Shown: positions 35,101-47,670 of the stretch, piece after piece
Layout: each line of letters begins with the position of its first letter
Position numbering within the stretch: the stretch's first letter is position 1
DNA from: Mercurialis annua
Lineage: Eukaryota > Streptophyta > Magnoliopsida > Malpighiales > Euphorbiaceae
Length of the DNA: 64,000 nt
Direction of reading: 5' to 3'
Assembly: GCF_937616625.2 (NCBI RefSeq)
Contig: NC_065573.1
Span: 3,611,001-3,675,000 of the forward strand
Notes under the pieces: generated by a model
Databases searched by the model: none
The model's input: only the letters and a program-made list of their open reading frames with translations
What the model was told of the DNA's origin: nothing
Made by a program: the position numbers and the translations under genes

Positions 35101-38100
35101 TAAACGTTTGGCTTAAATCGCAAAAAAGGGGAAACGTTTGGATTTTGTTTCGTAACGTTTGTAAACGTTTGGCTTAAATTGCTAAAAATATGAAACGCTA
35201 GGATTTGTTTTGTAACGTTTGTAATGGTTTGGCTTAAATTGCTAAAGTTGGGAAACATTTGGATTTGTTTCATAACCTTTGTAAACGTTTGGCTTATATC
35301 GCTAAAAAGGTGAAACGTTTGGATTTGTTTCGTAACGTTTGTATATGTTTGGCTTAAATCGCTAAAAAGGTGAAACGTTTGAATTTATTTCGTAACGTTT
35401 ATAAACGTTTGACTTCAATTTCTAAAAAGGGAAAACGTTTGGATTTGTTTCGTAACGAATGTAAACGTTTGGCATAAATCGCTCAAAAGGTGAAATGTTT
35501 GGATTTATTTCGTATTATTTGTAACCGTCCGACTTATGTCGCTGAAAAGGTGAAATGTTTTGATTTATTTCGTACGTTTGTATACGTTCGGCTCAAATTG
35601 CTAAAAAGATGAAACACTTGGATTTGTTTCGTAACTTTTGTAAACGTTTGGCTTAAATTGCTAAAAAGGTGAAACGCTTGGTTTTGTTTTGTAACATTTG
35701 TAAAGGTTTGACTTAAATCACTAAAAATGTGAACCTTTTGGATTGGTTTCGTAACGTTTTAAACGTTTGGTTTTGTTTCGTAACGTTTGTAAACGTTTGG
35801 CTTAAATCGCTAAAAAGGTGAAACGTTTGAATTTGTTTTGTAACGTTTGTAAACATTTGGCTTAAATTGCTAAAAAGGTGAAACATTTGGATTTGTTTCA
35901 TAACCTTTGTAAACGTTTGACTTAAGTCGCTAAAAAGGGGAAACGTTTGTATTTTTTCCGTAACGTTTGTAAACGTCTTGCTTAAATTGCTAAAAAGGTG
36001 AAATGGTTGGATTTGTTTCATGACATTTTAAATGTTTGGCTTAAAGTTCGAAAAAGTTAAAACATTGGATTTGTTTAATAATGTTTGTAAACGTTTGGCT
36101 TACATGGCTAAAAAGGTGAACGTTTGGATTTGTTTCGTAACGTTTGTTAACGTTTGGCTTAAGTTGCTAAAAAGGTGAAACGCTTGGATTTGTTTCGTAT
36201 AGTTTGTAAACGTTTGGCTTAAATTGCTAAAAAGTTGAAATGCTTGGATTTGTTTCGTTACGTTTGTAAATGTTTGGCTTAAATTGCTAAAAAGGTGAAA
36301 CACTTGGTTTTTGTTTCGTAACGTTTGTAAATGTTTGGATTAAATTGCTAAAATTGTGCAACGTTTGGATGTGTTTTGCAGCGTTTGTAAACGTTTGGCT
36401 TCATTCGCTAAAACGGTGAAACGTTTATATTTGTTTCATAACGTTAATAAACCTTTGTCATACATCGCTAATACGGCGAAACGTTTGGATTTGTTTCGTA
36501 ACGTTTGAAACGTTTGGCTTAAATTACTAAAAAGGGGAAATGTTTGGATTTGTTATGCAACGTTTGGAAACGTTCGGCTTAAATTGCTAAAAAGGTGAAA
36601 CATTTGGTTTTGTTTCGTAACGTTTGTAAACGTTTGGCTTAAATCGCTAAAAAGGGGAAACGTTTGGATTTTGTTTCGTAACGTTTGTAAACGTTTGGCT
36701 TAAATTGCTAAAAATATGAAACGCTAGGATTTGTTTTGTAACGTTTGTAATGGTTTGGCTTAAATTGCTAAAGTTGGGAAACATTTGGATTTGTTTCATA
36801 ACCTTTGTAAACGTTTGGCTTATATCGCTAAAAAGGTGAAACGTTTGGATTTGTTCCGTAACGTTTGTATATGTTTGGCTTAAATCGCTAAAAAGGTGAA
36901 ATGTTTGAATTTATTTCGTAACGTTTATAAACGTTTGACTTCAATTTCTAAAAAGGGAAAACGTTTGGATTTGTTTCGTAACGAATGTAAACGTTTGGCA
37001 TAAATCGCTCAAAAGGTGAAATGTTTGGATTTATTTCGTATTATTTGTAACCGTCCGACTTATATCGCTGAAAAGGTGAAATGTTTTGATTTATTTCGTA
37101 CGTTTGTATACGTTCGGCTCAAATTGCTAAAAAGATGAAACACTTGGATTTGTTTCGTAACTTTTGTAAACGTTTGGCTTAAATTGCTAAAAAGGTGAAA
37201 CGCTTGGTTTTGTTTTGTAACATTTGTAAAGGTTTGACTTAAATCACTAAAAATGTGAACCTTTTGGATTGGTTTCGTAACGTTTTAAACGTTTGGTTTT
37301 GTTTCGTAACGTTTGTAAACGTTTGGCTTAAATCGCTAAAAAGGTGAAACGTTTGAATTTGTTTTGTAACGTTTGTAAACATTTGGCTTAAATTGCTAAA
37401 AAGGTGAAACATTTGGATTTGTTTCATAACCTTTGTAAACGTTTGACTTAAGTCGCTAAAAAGGGAAAACGTTTGTATTTTTTCCGTAACGTTTGTAAAC
37501 GTCTTGCTTAAATTGCTAAAAAGGTGAAACGGTTGGATTTGTTTCATGACATTTTAAATGTTTGGCTTAAAGTTCGAAAAAGTTAAAACATTGCATTTGT
37601 TTCATAACGTTTGTAAACGTTTGGCTTACATGGCTAAAAAGGTGAACGTTTGGATTTGTTTCGTAACGTTTGTTAACGTTTGGCTTAAGTTGCTAAAAAG
37701 GTGAAACGCTTGGATTTGTTTCGTAAAGTTTGTAAACGTTTGGCTTAAATTGCTAAAAAGTTGAAATGCTTGGATTTGTTTCGTTACGTTTGTAAACGTT
37801 TGGCTTAAATTGCTAAAAAGGTGAAACACTTGGTTTTTGCTTCGTAACGTTTGTAAATGTTTGGATTAAATTGCTAAAATTGTGAAACGTTTCGATGTGT
37901 TTTGCAGCGTTTGTAAACGTTTGGCTTCATTCGCTAAAACGGTGAAACGCTTAGATTTGTTTCATAACGTTAATAAACCTTTGTCATACATCGCTAATAC
38001 GGCGAAACGTTTGGATTTGTTTCGTAACGTTTGAAACGTTTGGCTTATATTACTAAAAAGGGGAAATGTTTGGATTTGTTATGCAACGTTTGGAAACGTT

Positions 38101-41100
38101 CGGCTTAAATTGCTAAAAAGGTGAAACATTTGGTTTTGTTTCGTAACGTTTGTAAACGTTTGGCTTAAATCGCTAAAAAAGGGAAACGTTTGGATTTTGT
38201 TTCGTAACGTTTGTAAACGTTTGGCTTAAATTGCTAAAAATATGAAACGCTAGGATTTGTTTTGTAACGTTTGTAATGGTTTGGCTTAAATTGCTAATGT
38301 TGGGAAACATTTGGATTTGTTTCATAACCTTTGTAAACGTTTGGCTTATATCGCTAAAAAGGTGAAACGTTTGGATTTGTTTCGTAACGTTTGTATATGT
38401 TTGGCTTAAATTGCTAAAAAGGTGAAACGTTTGAATTTATTTCGTAACGTTTATAAACGTTTGACTTCAATTTCTAAAAAGAGAAAACGTTTGGATTTGT
38501 TTCGTAACGAATGTAAACGTTTGGCATAAATCGCTCAAAAGGTGAAATGTTTGGATTTATTTCGTATTATTTGTAACCGTCCGACTTATATCGCTGAAAA
38601 GGTGAAATGTTTTGATTTATTTCGTACGTTTGTATACGTTCGGCTCAAATTGCTAAAAAGATGAAACACTTGGATTTGTTTCGTAACTTTTGTAAACGTT
38701 TGGCTTAAATTGCTAAAAAGGTGAAACGCTTGGTTTTGTTTTATAACATTTGTAAAGGTTTGACTTAAATCACTAAAAATGTGAACCTTTTGGATTGGTT
38801 TCGTAACGTTTTAAACGTTTGGTTTTGTTTCGTAACGTTTGTAAACGTTTGGCTTAAATCGCTAAAAAGGTGAAACGTTTGAATTTGTTTTGTAACGTTT
38901 GTAAACATTTGGCTTAAATTGCTAAAAAGGTGAAACATTTGGATTTGTTTCATAACCTTTGTAAACGTTTGACTTAAGTCGCTAAAAAGGGGAAACGTTT
39001 GTATTTTTTCCGTAACGTTTGTAAACGTCTTGCTTAAATTGCTAAAAAGGTGAAACGGTTGGATTTGTTTCATGACATTTTAAATGTTTGGCTTAAAGTT
39101 CGAAAAAGTTAAAACATTGGATTTGTTTCATAACGTTTGTAAACGTTTGGCTTACATGGCTAAAAAGGTGAACGTTTGGATTTGTTTCGTAACGTTTGTT
39201 AACGTTTGGCTTAAGTTGCTAAAAAGGTGAAACGCTTGGATTTGTTTCGTAAAGTTTGTAAACGTTTGGCTTAAATTGCTAAAAAGTTGAAATGCTTGGA
39301 TTTGTTTCGTTACGTTTGTAAACGTTTGGCTTAAATTGCTAAAAAGGTGAAACACTTGGTTTTTGTTTCGTAACATTTGTAAATGTTTGGATTAAATTGC
39401 TAAAATTGTGAAACGTTTGGATGTGTTTTGCAGCGTTTGTAAACGTTTGGCTTCATTCGCTAAAACGGTGAAACGTTTACATTTGTTTCATAACGTTAAT
39501 AAACCTTTGCCATACATCGCTAATACGGCGAAACGTTTGGATTTGTTTCGTAACGTTTGAAACGTTTGGCTTAAATTACTAAAAAGGGGAAATGTTTGGA
39601 TTTGTTATGCAACGTTTGGAAACGTTTGGCTTAAATTGCTAAAAAGGTGAAACATTTGGTTTTGTTTCGTAACGTTTGTAAACGTTTGGCTTAAATCGCT
39701 AAAAAGGGGAAACGTTTGGATTTTGTTTCGTAACGTTTGTAAACGTTTGGCTTAAATTGCTAAAAATATGAAACGCTAGGATTTGTTTTGTAACGTTTGT
39801 AATGGTTTGGCTTAAATTGCTAAAGTTGGGAAACATTTGGATTTGTTTCATAACCTTTGTAAACGTTTGGCTTATATCGCGAAAAAGGTGAAACGTTTGG
39901 ATTTGTTTCGTAACGTTTGTATATGTTTGGCTTAAATCGCTAAAAAGGTGAAACGTTTGAATTTATTTCGTAACGTTTATAGACGTTTGACTTCAATTTC
40001 TAAAAAGGGAAAACGTTTGGATTTGTTTCGTAACGAATGTAAACGTTTGGCATAAATTGCTCAAAAGGTGAAATGTTTGGATTTATTTCGTATTATTTGT
40101 AACCGTCCGACTTATATCGCTGAAAAGGTGAAATGTTTTGATTTATTTCGTACGTTTGTATACGTTCGGCTCAAATTGCTTGTCACGACCCGATTTCCGC
40201 TTAGAAACTCGTGTCGAGACCGGCGCTAGGGAATGGGAATGGTTGTTCCGAAACCCGTAGCAAGCCTAGGAAAAACAATAAAAACTTTTCGCGTTTTGAA
40301 AACATAAAAGGTTTCAATTTCTTTTCGCAAGTATTTGAAAACCTTCAATTAAACGTGTAATCAAAACCATGCCATCGCATTTTTGGACTCAGGGTAATAC
40401 ATGTATACTGCACACACCTTGACACAACCCTGCCCAAAAACAATGCCAGCGGTGCAAACCAGTTATCATGTCAAGTACTGGTTTAAGCATGCCACTTAAT
40501 TAATCACAAGCTATTATTAAAACCAGGTTTCTTATAAACAACTGGCAAAAGCCCTTTTTATAAAAACATGCCTTTGTCCCAAAATGATACTCACAGTAGT
40601 TTCATATCAGAGTTTAAGCATTTACAATTGAACTACTGTTCGGAGCTAGAACTACTCTGCAGCTCTAGAGTGACCTTTATTTAGTTACAACTTCCAGAGA
40701 AAGAATTGGAAGTCTTGTCACGTCAAAATATCATTTACCTGTGAAAAGGGAAATCAACGGGGGTCAAATATGAGTGAATTCACATAGTTACTCAAGCATA
40801 TTAATAAAAGCAGAAATCGCATGTAAACACACTTTGTGCAGCCAAATAACCGATCCAAATGAAACCCTAAGAGAAACCCCATTTGGTTAACTGTGATTAA
40901 TGTCACAGTTCGTGCTCTCTTGTTTAACACAGGATGAAATGTGAACTCACATTGTCACAATCATCTTATCTCTGTGTAAGGTTTGCTGGGCCGTAAATTA
41001 AATTACTGGCTCCCCAGGATAACCTGTTAGGTCTTGGCCGCTTTGCAAGCATCTGGCCAAAGAACCCAACTAGTATGCAATGCAATGTTTTATTAATACC

Positions 41101-41670
41101 GGTGATCACACAGTTCTATTGTTGCCCAATAGATAGCACGTTCCAGTGGATCTATATATTGGTTTCAAATCGACTCTATGCAATGCAATTTCAAACACAT
41201 TTTTAGTTATAAATGTTTTGGCATCAATATTCAAAAGTAAATATGCGAACTCACAAAACCGTTATCCACAAAACAGTTCTCGTTCACCCTCTACTCTCCT
41301 GGTCCAGTAGCTTGCTTGCTCGTTGGATCTAGTTAGAAAACAATTGTTAAATACAATTGAAACAAGAATTCTAACTTAAAGAGTAGACTTTCTATTGACA
41401 TTACTAACATGTAACATATCTATTCTATACTCATATTCGATATCAACTCATAGTCCTCTTAACTATTAACCACTTTGATTAATAGAGGACCCAATTAAAA
41501 CATCTCTATGTTTTAATTAATCGAACTCCCTTAATTGTCCTAGTTCTTTTAATCCTTTAAACGTCCAGGTTTAAGGTTTAAAGTCCATTTAAATCATCCA
41601 TAGTTCGACGATTACTTCCGTCGAAAGTTAGGGCAAAAAGCCCCAAAACACTCCCCCCTTCGAGCCATGG

Positions 41671-41848
41671 CAGCACGATCGTGCAACCCTGTGCACGGTC
41701 GTGCTGCCTGGTGCACGTTCGTGCACCTTGGGTGCACGTTCGTGCACCCAGGCTAGTGCACGATCGTGCACTTGGTGCACGGTCGTGCACCATGGCTGGT
41801 GCACGTTCGTGCACTATAAGTGCACGTTCGTGCACCAGTCGTGCACAG
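41671..41848 (-). promoter_or_regulatory. Palindrome cluster GTGCACGNTCGTGCAC in 3' LTR
   Basis: Eight copies of a 14-16 bp palindrome, the centre varying among GATC, GGTC and GTTC, plus a half copy, within about 178 bp. It is far more GC-rich and CpG-rich than the rest of the LTR. On the minus strand it lies about 370-550 bp downstream of the TATA-like run, so it may be transcribed. It could bind dimeric factors or fold as RNA hairpins; function is unknown. Confidence 0.6.
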
Positions 41849-42213
41849 CCCCGGGAAACTCGATTTCCCGGGCTTTCCGACGTGCTAAAACGCCACTTTT
41901 CGATCCTAAACACATATACAAACACCAATCTATCCATTTCCGCTATCGGAACGTAAAATCATTACGTATACGTTCGATTCGGTACGGTAACCGTTATATA
42001 TTCGAATATAATCCATTTTCTATATAACCAAATTCAAAATAACGGTTATAACTTCGATTATTAATGGATTACCGAAGAAATTTGAGTTAGAAACGAGAAA
42101 TTGGATCGAAACCGTCGAACCTACCGTCGCGTGCCGTCGTCGCCGTTCTCTGAAGCTTAAAACCTAATATTTTAGGTTTCTGCAGCTAATGAAACATTCA
42201 TTCAAATGAATGT

Positions 42214-42223
42214 TATATATATA
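42214..42223 (-). promoter_or_regulatory. TATA-like box in 3' LTR
   Basis: TATATATATA preceded on the minus strand by a perfect 9-bp-arm hairpin (AGTTTGGCT / AGCCAAACT, 42223-42243). It lies about 590 bp into the LTR and is the best core-promoter candidate, but unproven. Confidence 0.4.
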
Positions 42224-42680
42224 GTTTGGCTAAAAGCCAAACTAGTCCCTAGGTATTCACGCGTTACTTTAACCCAAATTCTTAAATACTCGTCTGTAAC
42301 TAAAACGGACAACGAACTCCAAATTTTATGAAATTTTAACCACGAATTCCATAATTCGTAATTAGAATAAAAACATAATTCTTATTCTCACGGGACTTAT
42401 ATTTTATTTTTAATAAATCATTAAAGATTTATTAGGGCTAAATTAGACCCACTTAATAAAATTTCTATCTCCAAATTCTATAAAATTTTAGGGGTAACTT
42501 TCTAAAAATATTTCGTGAATATTGACTCCAAAAATATTCACACGGAACTTATAAATTATCCTATTTTAATTTATAAGCATTTCTTAATTCCCGTTAGTTA
42601 AAATATAAATATCCAATTTTTATATTTTAACTTCTATAACTATTTTATATTTCCGGAGATACTATAAATTAAATTTATCC

Positions 42681-42762
42681 TTAAATTTAATTTACGTTCT
42701 CCCGGTCCTATAAATTATTCCTTAAATTTAATTTACGTTCTCCCGGTCCTATAAATTATTCC
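42681..42762. repeat. 41-bp tandem duplication in 3' LTR
   Basis: TTAAATTTAATTTACGTTCT starts at 42681 and again at 42722, followed in each copy by CCCGGTCCTATAAATTATTC. The same duplication is in the other LTR, so it predates this insertion. Confidence 0.85.
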
Positions 42763-42805
42763 TTAAATGGAATAATTTAATCCTTTAATTTTACGGGGTA
42801 TTACA

Positions 42806-42816
42806 TTCTCCCCACC
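42806..42816 (-). other. Polypurine tract of the complete element
   Basis: On the minus strand GGTGGGGAGAA directly precedes the TG of the 3' LTR: the plus-strand DNA primer site for reverse transcription. Confidence 0.85.
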
Positions 42817-42849
42817 TTATTAAAATTCGTCCTCGAATTTCAATAAGAA

Positions 42850-45800
42850 CTACGTACCTTGTAAAAACAGGTAAGGATATCGCTGACGCATATCCGCCTC
42901 CGTCTCCCACGTACACTCCTCTACAGAATGATTTCTCCACATCACTTTCACCATAGGAATCTCCTTAGTACGAAGTTTCCGTAGTTGAGTATCTACTATC
43001 TCAACAGGCTGCTCTTCATAAGAAAGTTCTTCATTAACCTCTACAGTTTGTGGTTGAATCACATGAGAAGGATCTGCGATATATTTTCGCAGCATCGATA
43101 TGTGAAACACCGGATGAACTTGTGACATATCTGGCGGTAAATCTAATTTATATGCTACCGCTCCGATGCGCTCTATAATCTCATAAGGTCCCACATACCT
43201 TGGAGATAACTTGCCTCTCTTTCCAAAACGAATAACACCCTTCATTGGTGATACTTTCAGAAAGACATAGTCACCAACTTGAAATTCTATCTCTTTTCTC
43301 TTTGAATCTGCATAACTTTTCTGGCGACTAAAAGCAGTTTCCAATCGCTGCTTAATTAATGGTACCTTTTCTGAGGTAATTTGGATAATCTCTGCTCCTG
43401 TCAATTTTCTTTCTCCTACTTCCTCCCAACAGATAGGAGATCGACACTTACGACCGTATAATGCCTCATATGGAGCCATCTCGATACTGGAATGATAGCT
43501 GTTGTTGTATGAGAACTCTACTAATGGCAAATACACATCCCAGCTACCTCCAAAATCCAGTACACACAGTCGAAGCATATCTTCCAAAGTCTGAATAGTC
43601 CTTTCAGACTGTCCATCAGTTTGCGGATGAAATGCGGTACTAAAATCTAACCGCGTTCCCATCGCTTCTTGCAAACTTCCCCAAAATCTAGAGGTAAATA
43701 CTGAACCTCTATCTGAAACTATTGACACGGGAATTCCATGTAAACTGACTATCTTGTCAATATATACTTGTGCCAATTTCGCCGCAGTATATGATATCTT
43801 AATAGGTATAAAGTGGGCCGACTTCGTCAGACGATCCACTATAACCCATATAGAATCAAAACCTTTCTGCGTCTTAGGCAATCCAACCACAAAGTCCATT
43901 GTAATCCTCTCCCACTTCCACTCTGGTATGGGTAGGGGTTGTAAAAATCCATATGGCCTTTGGTGTTCAAGCTTAACTTGCTGACACACTGGACACCTTG
44001 CTACAAACTCTGCAATATCTCGCTTCATTCCGTTCCACCAATACATCTCCTTAATATCTCTATACATCTTGGTAGAACCTGGATGAATACTATAAGTTGA
44101 TCCATGGGTTTCCTCCATGATCCTCTGCCTTAAATTTTCAATATCTGGTACACATAATCTGGTACCATACTTCAGTGTTCCGTTAACAACACTGAAGTCT
44201 TGACACTTTCCTTTCTCTACCTCCTCCATGACACGCTTTAGTTGAGGATCTTCACCTTGTAGTTCCCTAATCCTGTCGATTAGAGTTGGTCGCACACTTA
44301 ATTGGGCTATCAAGCTTCCAAGATAAGAAACTTCAAACCTAATGTTCTGACTGAACATCGTATAGATCTCTTTGATCAATGGCCTTCGCCACTCTGTTGT
44401 AACGTGTGCTAAACTTCCTGCAGACTTTCGGCTTAACGCATCAGCTACCACATTAGCTTTACCCGGATGATACTGTATAGTGCAATCATAATCTTTAAGC
44501 AACTCTAGCCACCTTCTCTGTCTGAGATTCAATTCACGTTGATCAAAGATATACCTCAAACTTTTATGATCTGTGAATATCTCACACGTTGCACCGTACA
44601 AGTAATGTCTCCAGATTTTCAATGCAAAAATTACTGCTGCTAATTCCAGGTCATGAGTAGGATAGTTCACTTCATGTTTTTTCAGTTGGCGTGAAGCGTA
44701 AGCTATTACTCGTCCATGTTGCATTAGAACACATCCTAAACAAACTCTTGAAGCATCACAGTAAACAGTGAATCCTTCAATACCTTCAGGTAATGCTAGC
44801 ACTGGAGCTGTCGTTAGACACTCCTTCAGTTTCTGAAAACTGTTATCGCATTTCTCTGTCCATTCATACTTTGCATTTTTCTGAGTTAACTTCGTCAATG
44901 GTGCAGAGATTTTTGAGAAATCTTGCACAAATCTTCTGTAGTATCCCGCTAAACCAAGGAAACTACGAATTTCAGTCACCGAAGTTGGTCGTTTCCATTC
45001 CACAACTGCTTCAATCTTCTTTGGATCTACTTTGATTCCATTTTGAGACACAACATGTCCCAAAAATGCCACTTCTTCTAACCAAAATTCACACTTTGAA
45101 AACTTGGCGTATAACTGATGCTCCCTCAATGTCTGAAGAACTATGCGCAAATGATGTGCATGCTCCTCCTCCGTACGCGAGTAGATCAAAATATCATCAA
45201 TGAAAACAATTACAAACTGATCCAAGAAGGGTTTGAATATCCTATTCATCAAATCCATGAAAGCCGCTGGTGCGTTTGTCAATCCAAATGACATAACTAG
45301 GAACTCGTAGTGACCATACCGAGTCCTAAAAGCAGTTTTCGAAACATCATCCTCTCGGATCTTTAACTGATGGTATCCTGATCGCAAGTCAATCTTAGAA
45401 AAGTACCTTGCTCCTTGCAGTTGATCGAACAAATCATCAATCCTTGGCAATGGGTACTTGTTCTTGATTGTAACTTTGTTCAGCTGTCTGTAATCTATAC
45501 AGAGCCGAAATGATCCGTCCTTCTTTTTAACAAATAAAACAGGTGCTCCCCATGGTGAAACACTTGGTCTGATAAAACCACAACTAAGTAGTTCCTCTAG
45601 TTGATCTTTCAGTTCCTTTAACTCTGCTGGCGCCATTCGATAAGGAGGTATTGATATCGGTTTGGTACCAGGAGTTAACTCAATACAAAACTCTATCTCT
45701 CTATCTAGTGGTAATCCCGGTAATTCGTCTGGAAAAACATCTGGATACTCCATTACCACCGGTACATTCTGTACAGTTCCTTGAGCTTTCTCTGTATCCA

Positions 45801-47670
45801 ACACAATAGCCAAGAATGCTTGACATCCTTTTCTCATCATTCGTTGAGCTTTCATAGCTGAGATTATGCTAGCAGTGGATTTTAATTTTTCACTTTGAAG
45901 TGAAACCACCTCAATTCCAGGGGTATTGAATGTCACTAACTTCTCGCGACAATCTACACTCGCATAATGTCGAGCTAACCAATCCATACCTAATATAACA
46001 TCAAATGCTAGTACTTCTAGGAAAATTAGATCGGCAAGCAACTCTCGTCCTTGAACATTCACAGGACAAGACGAATAAACTATGTCCGCATCCATACTTT
46101 CACCCATTGGCGTGGCTACTGATAATGGATTTTGCAAGTAAGCGGGTTGCTTTCCCATCTTAATCGCAAAACTCGGTGAAACAAATGAATGTGTTGCACC
46201 CGGATCAAATAATACTAAAGCATCCATAGAAGCTATAGTAAAAATACCTTGCACAACTGCATTAGAGGCTTGAGCCTCTTGTGGATTTAGTGCAAACACC
46301 CTGGCTTGACTCCCCTCCGCTTGAGAGTTCTGACCAGTACCTCTTCCTCCACCATTTCTTCCTCCACCTCGATTATTACCAAAACCTCTTCCTCTCTGGC
46401 TAGTAAATGTACTACCAGTTTGACCTTGCCCAGATGCCGCCGGAAACATAGGTCTCCGCTGCTGCTGAAAAGGTTGAGCAACACTGGCAGCAGACCCTTG
46501 TGCTCCTGACATCGGACATTGTCTTGCATAATGGCCTGGTTGGCCACAAACAAAGCACGCTCCTGGAGCAAGGTGACACACTCCATAGTGTCTCCTCCGA
46601 CAATTCTGGCAATATGGAGTTAAAACTCCAGAACTTCCTGAGCTACGTCCACTTGAACTAGCTCCAGGGGTATTGAAACGCTTATTACTCTTTCCTTTAA
46701 AATTTTTACGTCGCGGTCCAGTAAAACCACTTGGATTAAACCACATTTGTGTATTGGCTGTCGCACCAACTTGATCACTCCTTGTCGACACTGGTGCAGT
46801 AGAATTTACAATTCTGCCAAACTGTACCAACGAAGTTTCCATTTGACGTGCACCGTCTATCAACTGGATCAAATCTCGGTTCACATCAGAAACAAGGCTA
46901 ATAAACTCGGGTCCTAAACCCTTGATAAAACTCGCATTCGCCCTTGCTGGATCAGCCATCAAATCAGGTGCAAATCTTCCCAACCTAGTGAATTCCGTCA
47001 CATATTCTTGTACTGACCTATTTCCTCTTCTCAAATTCAGCAATTGATCACGATAACTCTCGGTCACAGAAAATGGCAGATAAAATTCTCTGTACCGATT
47101 AACAAACTCTGCCCAGGTCATTTGATTCATCGTAGGTTGAATTATACGTCGAAACCAATCTTTTGCTGGTCCTTTCATTGACATTTCAACTAACAAGATT
47201 GACTGTCTCTCGTCAGCCTGTAAACGTCTAGCATTACGCTCAACTTCCTCAAGAAAATCCAATGCATCGCCTGAACCATCAAATTCTGTTGGTTTGAGCC
47301 GCATATAAGCCAAAACACTGTCTCTATCGACATTTGCACCAACACGCTGTTGTTGTTGCAATAGTTGCTCCCTATGCATAGCCTGATTCTCCACTTGGTT
47401 AGCCTGCATAGCTGCAACTCCAGCTAAGAACTGATTAAAGTCGAAGCCTGGCGCGTTAGGTTGTTGTGGTATCCCAGGAGCCTGAACTGGTTCCTGTTCC
47501 TCCACAGCTTGACCTCTAGCTCTACCTCTAGGTCTACCACGCCCACGGCCTCTACCTGCTACGTTGGCCGGTTCATGTTGCCCTATATGCACAGACGACT
47601 CATCATGAGCCTCTTCAGGTGCATCTCGTATCATCGCAGCTCGACCACGAGTTTGCCTTTGGTCAGCCAT
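42850..47670 (-). CDS. Gag-Pol polyprotein of Ty3/gypsy Tekay/Del-type retrotransposon
   Basis: Single unbroken frame of 1606 residues encoding all functions for retrotransposition. In order: basic Gly/Arg-rich N-terminus; Gag core about 120-280; a partial CxxC..H..C motif then a CCHC zinc knuckle (C372, C375, H380, C385); protease around D489; reverse transcriptase with D761 and FIDD (D825, D826); RNase H (VYCDAS, D972); integrase with zinc finger H1189, H1196, C1226, C1229 and catalytic D1259, D1320, E1356 (35 residues between the last two); a C-terminal chromodomain-like segment about 1555-1603 that in this clade steers integration to marked chromatin. I chose the Met at 47670 ([10 protein letters not shown]); an in-frame Met at 47757 would add 29 hydrophobic residues not typical of Gag. 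Oddity: the protease motif reads DPGA, not DSGA or DTGA. Likely one transcript from the LTR; no frameshift is needed between gag and pol. Confidence 0.95.
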   Translation of the reverse strand: MADQRQTRGRAAMIRDAPEEAHDESSVHIGQHEPANVAGRGRGRGRPRGRARGQAVEEQEPVQAPGIPQQPNAPGFDFNQFLAGVAAMQANQVENQAMHREQLLQQQQRVGANVDRDSVLAYMRLKPTEFDGSGDALDFLEEVERNARRLQADERQSILLVEMSMKGPAKDWFRRIIQPTMNQMTWAEFVNRYREFYLPFSVTESYRDQLLNLRRGNRSVQEYVTEFTRLGRFAPDLMADPARANASFIKGLGPEFISLVSDVNRDLIQLIDGARQMETSLVQFGRIVNSTAPVSTRSDQVGATANTQMWFNPSGFTGPRRKNFKGKSNKRFNTPGASSSGRSSGSSGVLTPYCQNCRRRHYGVCHLAPGACFVCGQPGHYARQCPMSGAQGSAASVAQPFQQQRRPMFPAASGQGQTGSTFTSQRGRGFGNNRGGGRNGGGRGTGQNSQAEGSQARVFALNPQEAQASNAVVQGIFTIASMDALVLFDPGATHSFVSPSFAIKMGKQPAYLQNPLSVATPMGESMDADIVYSSCPVNVQGRELLADLIFLEVLAFDVILGMDWLARHYASVDCREKLVTFNTPGIEVVSLQSEKLKSTASIISAMKAQRMMRKGCQAFLAIVLDTEKAQGTVQNVPVVMEYPDVFPDELPGLPLDREIEFCIELTPGTKPISIPPYRMAPAELKELKDQLEELLSCGFIRPSVSPWGAPVLFVKKKDGSFRLCIDYRQLNKVTIKNKYPLPRIDDLFDQLQGARYFSKIDLRSGYHQLKIREDDVSKTAFRTRYGHYEFLVMSFGLTNAPAAFMDLMNRIFKPFLDQFVIVFIDDILIYSRTEEEHAHHLRIVLQTLREHQLYAKFSKCEFWLEEVAFLGHVVSQNGIKVDPKKIEAVVEWKRPTSVTEIRSFLGLAGYYRRFVQDFSKISAPLTKLTQKNAKYEWTEKCDNSFQKLKECLTTAPVLALPEGIEGFTVYCDASRVCLGCVLMQHGRVIAYASRQLKKHEVNYPTHDLELAAVIFALKIWRHYLYGATCEIFTDHKSLRYIFDQRELNLRQRRWLELLKDYDCTIQYHPGKANVVADALSRKSAGSLAHVTTEWRRPLIKEIYTMFSQNIRFEVSYLGSLIAQLSVRPTLIDRIRELQGEDPQLKRVMEEVEKGKCQDFSVVNGTLKYGTRLCVPDIENLRQRIMEETHGSTYSIHPGSTKMYRDIKEMYWWNGMKRDIAEFVARCPVCQQVKLEHQRPYGFLQPLPIPEWKWERITMDFVVGLPKTQKGFDSIWVIVDRLTKSAHFIPIKISYTAAKLAQVYIDKIVSLHGIPVSIVSDRGSVFTSRFWGSLQEAMGTRLDFSTAFHPQTDGQSERTIQTLEDMLRLCVLDFGGSWDVYLPLVEFSYNNSYHSSIEMAPYEALYGRKCRSPICWEEVGERKLTGAEIIQITSEKVPLIKQRLETAFSRQKSYADSKRKEIEFQVGDYVFLKVSPMKGVIRFGKRGKLSPRYVGPYEIIERIGAVAYKLDLPPDMSQVHPVFHISMLRKYIADPSHVIQPQTVEVNEELSYEEQPVEIVDTQLRKLRTKEIPMVKVMWRNHSVEECTWETEADMRQRYPYLFLQGT

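Larger units (their letters stand above)
10735..40180. repeat. Higher-order satellite array, left arm (19 units of ~1526 bp)
   Basis: Tandem HOR made of 25 distinct monomers. Taking TAAAAATATGAAACGCTAGG as unit start, complete units begin at 10735, 12262, 13788, 15314, 16840, 18366, 19892, 21418, 22944, 24470, 25996, 27522, 29048, 30585, 32131, 33657, 35183, 36709 and 38235. A partial unit (39761-40180) ends at the retrotransposon. Monomer lengths in order are six of 60, then 59, 60, 60, 89, 60, 60, 60, 59, 59, 59, 60, 60, 61, 60, 60, 59, 60, 60, 61, summing to 1526. Unit lengths are 1526 except 10735 (1527), 29048 (1537) and 30585 (1546). Private variants show that neighbours and spaced units were copied from one another. 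Repeated 102-, 67- and 80-residue open frames recur once per unit and are not supported as genes. Confidence 0.96.
40181..42805 (-). mobile_element. 3' LTR of the complete element
   Basis: Read on the minus strand it opens TGTAATACCCCGTAAAATT and closes GGGTCGTGACA. It has no gene; open frames of 91-119 residues on both strands come from the GTGCAC palindrome cluster. Internal features are a 41-bp tandem duplication (42681-42762), a TATA-like run (42214-42223) and the palindrome cluster (41671-41848). Confidence 0.93.

Noticed and set aside
10735..40180. Recurring 102-, 67- and 80-residue open frames in each HOR unit, read as a gene family
   Set aside because: They follow from a monomer length divisible by three. 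Their ends are set by the 59-, 61- and 89-bp monomers, they have no recognisable domain, and variants include stops and frame changes without sign of constraint.
41578..42027. Open frames of 91-119 residues on both strands in the LTR (repeated at 49374-49823)
   Set aside because: They are translations of the GTGCAC palindrome cluster, overlap each other on both strands and resemble no protein; they recur only because the LTR is repeated.
43754..43984. Plus-strand open frames opposite gag-pol (43754-43984, 44793-45035, 46306-46509, 47461-47790)
   Set aside because: They are shadows of the minus-strand polyprotein with no domain or codon support.
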